From assembly GCF_019207025.1 (NCBI RefSeq), contig NZ_JAEEGC010000007.1:62001-126000 (forward strand): a DNA stretch of 64,000 nucleotides, in the 5' to 3' direction. Below the pieces are notes generated by a model. That model did no database searches and was not told where the DNA came from. It saw only the letters and a list, made by a program, of their open reading frames with translations. Shown here in pieces: positions 61,169 through 64,000 of the stretch. Every line of letters begins with the position of its first letter. Position 1 is the stretch's first letter. The stretch is from Clostridium thailandense. GTDB lineage: Bacteria > Bacillota > Clostridia > Clostridiales > Clostridiaceae. Both the position numbers and the translations under genes were made by a program.

Positions 61169-62170
61169 ATGAGTAGATTAAAGGCTGTAATAACTACTAT
61201 GGCTGTAATTAGTTTTTTTACAGGCTGTCAAAATCCATTATCAGCATTAAAAAGCAGTTCAACTTCTTCAAACACAAAGCAAAGTCCAGCTCCTAAAAAA
61301 ACAAACTCAGTTGCTACAGCAGGTAATGCAAACCTTTCATCTAGCGTTAGCATTGTCATTCAAAATACTCCTGGAACTCCAGTTAAATCATCTAAAGTTA
61401 TTCAAAATGGTAATACTATATACTATGTAAACTGGTCTGATGACAATAAAATATATTCAATCAGTGTCGGCGGTACAGGAAAGAAAAAAATCTCTGATGA
61501 TTCTGCTTATGAATTGCTATTATCAAATAATACAATATATTATAACAATGAGTTGGATTCGGACAAATTATACGCTATGAACACAGACGGTACAAATAGA
61601 AAGAAACTATTAGATGAAAAAGCTTTAAATTTAGAACTCCTAAATAATTTTATATACTATATAGGTTCTGATAATAATCTATCTACTTTTAATACAAGTA
61701 ATAATTCAAAAACATCTTTAAAGATAATTACAAGAAGCTATGATACTGATGGCAACAGTATCTATTATGAGAATTATTCTAATAAGCATGTATTAAACAT
61801 CATGAATGTAGATGGTTCTAATAGTAGTAAGCTTTCTGATGATGCGCCTATGGATATAGTTAGTCAAACAGGAACAATCTACTACGTTAACGGATGGGAT
61901 CATAATAAAATATATAAAATTGTAAGTGATGGCACTGGAAGGTCTCAGCTAAATGATGTCAGCTCAAGTAGTATGGTATTAGACAGCGGATATATATATT
62001 ATATTAATAATTCGGATTATGATTCCATATACAAGATAAAAGTTGATGGAAGCGGCAATATAAAGTTAGGTAATGACAATTTTATAAATTTTTTTGCTGT
62101 AGCTGGAACATATGTGTATTATGCTAAAAAAACAGATACTATTCCGCAAATATATAAAATAAGTAAATAA
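61169..62170 (+). CDS. DUF5050-type beta-propeller lipoprotein
   Basis: A 333-residue lipoprotein. Signal LKAVITTMAVISFFTGC has lipobox FTGC; a Ser/Thr/Asn/Lys-rich linker follows. The rest is made of repeats of the form IYYVNWSDDNKIYSISVGGT, IYYNNELDSDKLYAMNTDGT and IYYVNGWDHNKIYKIVSDGT, about six copies of 35-45 residues, a DUF5050 propeller typical of clostridial surface proteins. Ligand is unknown. The ribosome site is AAGGAG. Confidence 0.88.
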   Translation: MSRLKAVITTMAVISFFTGCQNPLSALKSSSTSSNTKQSPAPKKTNSVATAGNANLSSSVSIVIQNTPGTPVKSSKVIQNGNTIYYVNWSDDNKIYSISVGGTGKKKISDDSAYELLLSNNTIYYNNELDSDKLYAMNTDGTNRKKLLDEKALNLELLNNFIYYIGSDNNLSTFNTSNNSKTSLKIITRSYDTDGNSIYYENYSNKHVLNIMNVDGSNSSKLSDDAPMDIVSQTGTIYYVNGWDHNKIYKIVSDGTGRSQLNDVSSSSMVLDSGYIYYINNSDYDSIYKIKVDGSGNIKLGNDNFINFFAVAGTYVYYAKKTDTIPQIYKISK

Positions 62171-62321
62171 ATAGAATTTTACTAGGGATATTTATCGGGT
62201 AAAATGTACCTAAATAGAATGGATAAGGATATAGCAGTTACTGTGTATAATGGGGGAATTAGAAAGGTATTTACTATTTAATAATAAAAATATAAAATTA
62301 GGTATATGGGGAGGGGATGTT

Positions 62322-64000
62322 ATGGTGAAAAATAAAAAAAATATTTTAGGTAGTAATTTAAAAATCAAAAATGGTTTATACAGTATATTAATAATATCTA
62401 TATGCTCTTTTTTACTTTTAGGGGGAGTTGCCTATTACACAATTAACAATATAAAAGTGTTGCAAGAGGATATGTATGCAAATGCTTTGATTCCAATATC
62501 TCAGGCTTCAGAGGTAAAAGCGAATTTAATGGAATCAAAATTTTACATAACAAAGGTTACTTCAGTAGAATATAAACAAGAGTATGTACAAAAAATTGAT
62601 AAAATAGATACTGAAATTAGAGATTTACTTAAGAATTATGAAAATAGAAGTCTGGATACTAAGGAAAATGAATATATACAAAAGGTAAAATCTGCTTATG
62701 AACTATATAATAATGGTTGGAAATCTATAAAATCAAAATTATCATCAGGTGAAAAACTGAATGTAGAAGATTTTAATACTTTTGATACCATATGTAATAA
62801 TGCAGATAGTGCTATAGATGATATGATAGCCTATGGTAAAAAGGATGCTGATACATTAAAGTCAGATACAAATGCAAAAGCAATGATTGGTGTTAAGGTA
62901 TTTGTGTACCTTTTTATATTGTTAACTATTATAATGGGAGCTATAACAATTATAATTATTAATATTATTAAGCATTCTATAAAAGAATTTACTAAAAATT
63001 TAGATACTATATCAGAAGGGGATTTTTCAGTGGAAATAGATGCAAATGGTACTAACGAGTTTGGAATAATGAAGAAGGAATTGGGCATATCTATTGAAAA
63101 AATAAAATATATGATTCAGTCTATAAGTTCTACATCAAATACCGTTGATAATCAATCAAGTTTATTGTTAGAGTTATCAAGTGAAATTGCAAACTCTTCT
63201 AAAGATGTGGCAAATGTAATACAAGAGGTTTCAAGTGGGGTTGAAATGCAAGCTGATACTTTAAATGACATAAACAATTATGTAGGTGATTTTGGAGTTA
63301 AAGTATCAAAAATAGTAGCTTTAATTGAGGATGTTAACAAGAATACAGAGATTGTAAATGAAAAGGCTACAAATGGAAACAGTAGCTTTAAAATGCTAAT
63401 AACCTCCGTTAATGAAGTGAAGCAATCTTTTATAGATGTAAAGAAAAGAATATTAGAACTTGGAAAGAATATTAATGAAATAAATGAAATTACTAATCTT
63501 ATAAATAATATAGCTGGACAGACTAATTTATTAGCTTTAAATGCAGCTATTGAAGCGGCTAGGGCAGGAGAATCAGGGAAGGGATTTGCAGTTGTTGCAG
63601 ATGAAATAAGAAAATTAGCCGAGCAGTCCAAAGTATCTTCTGATAGGATAGGTCAATTGATTCAAAATATTACTAAGGAATCGAATGTAGTAATAAATAC
63701 AACAGAATCAATGGATAATGAATTGAGCAATCAAGGAAATGTAATAGATAACTCAATAACTTCATTTGATGATATAATAAGTTCTATAGAACAAGTTACT
63801 CCAAAGGTTAAGAAGATAAATGATATGTCCATTGATATAAATAAAGATAAAGATTTAATTGTAGAAAGAATTAATGAAGTTTCCTCAGTTGCAGAGGAAA
63901 TATCAGCTTCAACAGAAGAAATATCAGCTACATCTCAAGAAATAAGTGATTTTACAGATAAAATAGCACAATCTGCGGAAATATTAGATTTGTCTTCAAA
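62322..64000 (+). CDS. Methyl-accepting chemotaxis protein, cut by window end
   Basis: At least 559 residues, open at the right edge. TM1 at about 18-40 and TM2 at about 190-215 bound a 4-helix-bundle-like sensor. A HAMP region follows ([20 protein letters not shown]), then the signalling domain with the invariant hairpin tip [20 protein letters not shown], then [20 protein letters not shown]. This is a transmembrane receptor that drives CheA. ATG 62322 follows GGGGAGGGG; GTG 62325 is also possible. Confidence 0.92.
   Translation, partial: MVKNKKNILGSNLKIKNGLYSILIISICSFLLLGGVAYYTINNIKVLQEDMYANALIPISQASEVKANLMESKFYITKVTSVEYKQEYVQKIDKIDTEIRDLLKNYENRSLDTKENEYIQKVKSAYELYNNGWKSIKSKLSSGEKLNVEDFNTFDTICNNADSAIDDMIAYGKKDADTLKSDTNAKAMIGVKVFVYLFILLTIIMGAITIIIINIIKHSIKEFTKNLDTISEGDFSVEIDANGTNEFGIMKKELGISIEKIKYMIQSISSTSNTVDNQSSLLLELSSEIANSSKDVANVIQEVSSGVEMQADTLNDINNYVGDFGVKVSKIVALIEDVNKNTEIVNEKATNGNSSFKMLITSVNEVKQSFIDVKKRILELGKNINEINEITNLINNIAGQTNLLALNAAIEAARAGESGKGFAVVADEIRKLAEQSKVSSDRIGQLIQNITKESNVVINTTESMDNELSNQGNVIDNSITSFDDIISSIEQVTPKVKKINDMSIDINKDKDLIVERINEVSSVAEEISASTEEISATSQEISDFTDKIAQSAEILDLSS

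Noticed and set aside
1-64000. tRNA, rRNA or CRISPR array
   Set aside because: No cloverleaf ending in CCA, rRNA motif or regularly spaced short repeat with unique spacers was seen. The 132-bp and 21-bp repeats are tandem without spacers.

Overview
The window reads as a low-GC Gram-positive chromosome, most likely Clostridium sensu lato. AGGAGG-type ribosome sites are strong throughout. The left flank has the clostridial order yvcK-whiA, then a DRTGG/CBS regulator, dnaE, pfkA and pyk, with pyruvate kinase carrying the extra C-terminal phosphohistidine domain. AT-rich codons, a ferredoxin-type aldo/keto reductase and clostridial two-component systems agree. No tRNA, rRNA or CRISPR array was seen.

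Layout. (1) 1-13.7 kb is core chromosome: yvcK, whiA, a YtoI-like regulator, a Dabb protein, dnaE, pfkA, pyk, an aldo/keto reductase and rlmD. A 284-bp imperfect palindrome lies after pyk and a possible small RNA before rlmD. (2) 13.6-44.75 kb is an integrative element inserted in the 3' end of rlmD. It has a tyrosine integrase, a CI/Cro-like divergent switch, excisionase-like proteins, a replication gene with four internal palindromic iterons and a DnaC-like loader. No capsid, tail, packaging or conjugation genes were seen. Its cargo is mostly anti-phage: a PARIS-like AriA/AriB pair, an ABC-three-component operon, a ParA-like/RelA-SpoT pair, AbiH, a toxin-antitoxin-chaperone-like operon with a SecB-like protein, HigB/HigA-like genes separated by a 132-bp tandem repeat, and McrBC. 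It also carries a sigma factor/YvrJ/DUF1659/DUF2922/amidase cassette of unknown role. (3) 44.75-47.3 kb is a small second unit with a PC4-like protein and an AlbA_2 gene. It ends at another copy of the att region, where what looks like the original rlmD 3' end is found. (4) 47.3-53.9 kb has a broken AICAR-formyltransferase-like fragment, two lipoproteins around a two-component system, an IS1182-type transposase remnant fused to a displaced copy of the element's right end, and a membrane-protein remnant. (5) 53.9-64 kb is chromosome with a probable envelope-lipid cluster (MFS transporter, MGDG-synthase-like glycosyltransferase, two-component system, DedA protein, two PAP2 phosphatases), a DUF5050-like lipoprotein and a chemotaxis receptor cut by the window end.

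How it fits together. The integrase and its att sites placed at least two units in tandem at rlmD. Each unit brings its own version of the last RlmD codons, so the gene stays open. The element seems able to excise and replicate and acts as a carrier of a defence island. Two AlbA_2 genes near the right end each have one in-frame stop codon. The best candidates for little-described systems are the sigma/YvrJ cassette, the ParA-RelA/SpoT pair, the 30.0-31.9 kb two-gene operon, the 33.9-35.5 kb SecB-associated operon, and the 132-bp repeats between HigB and HigA.
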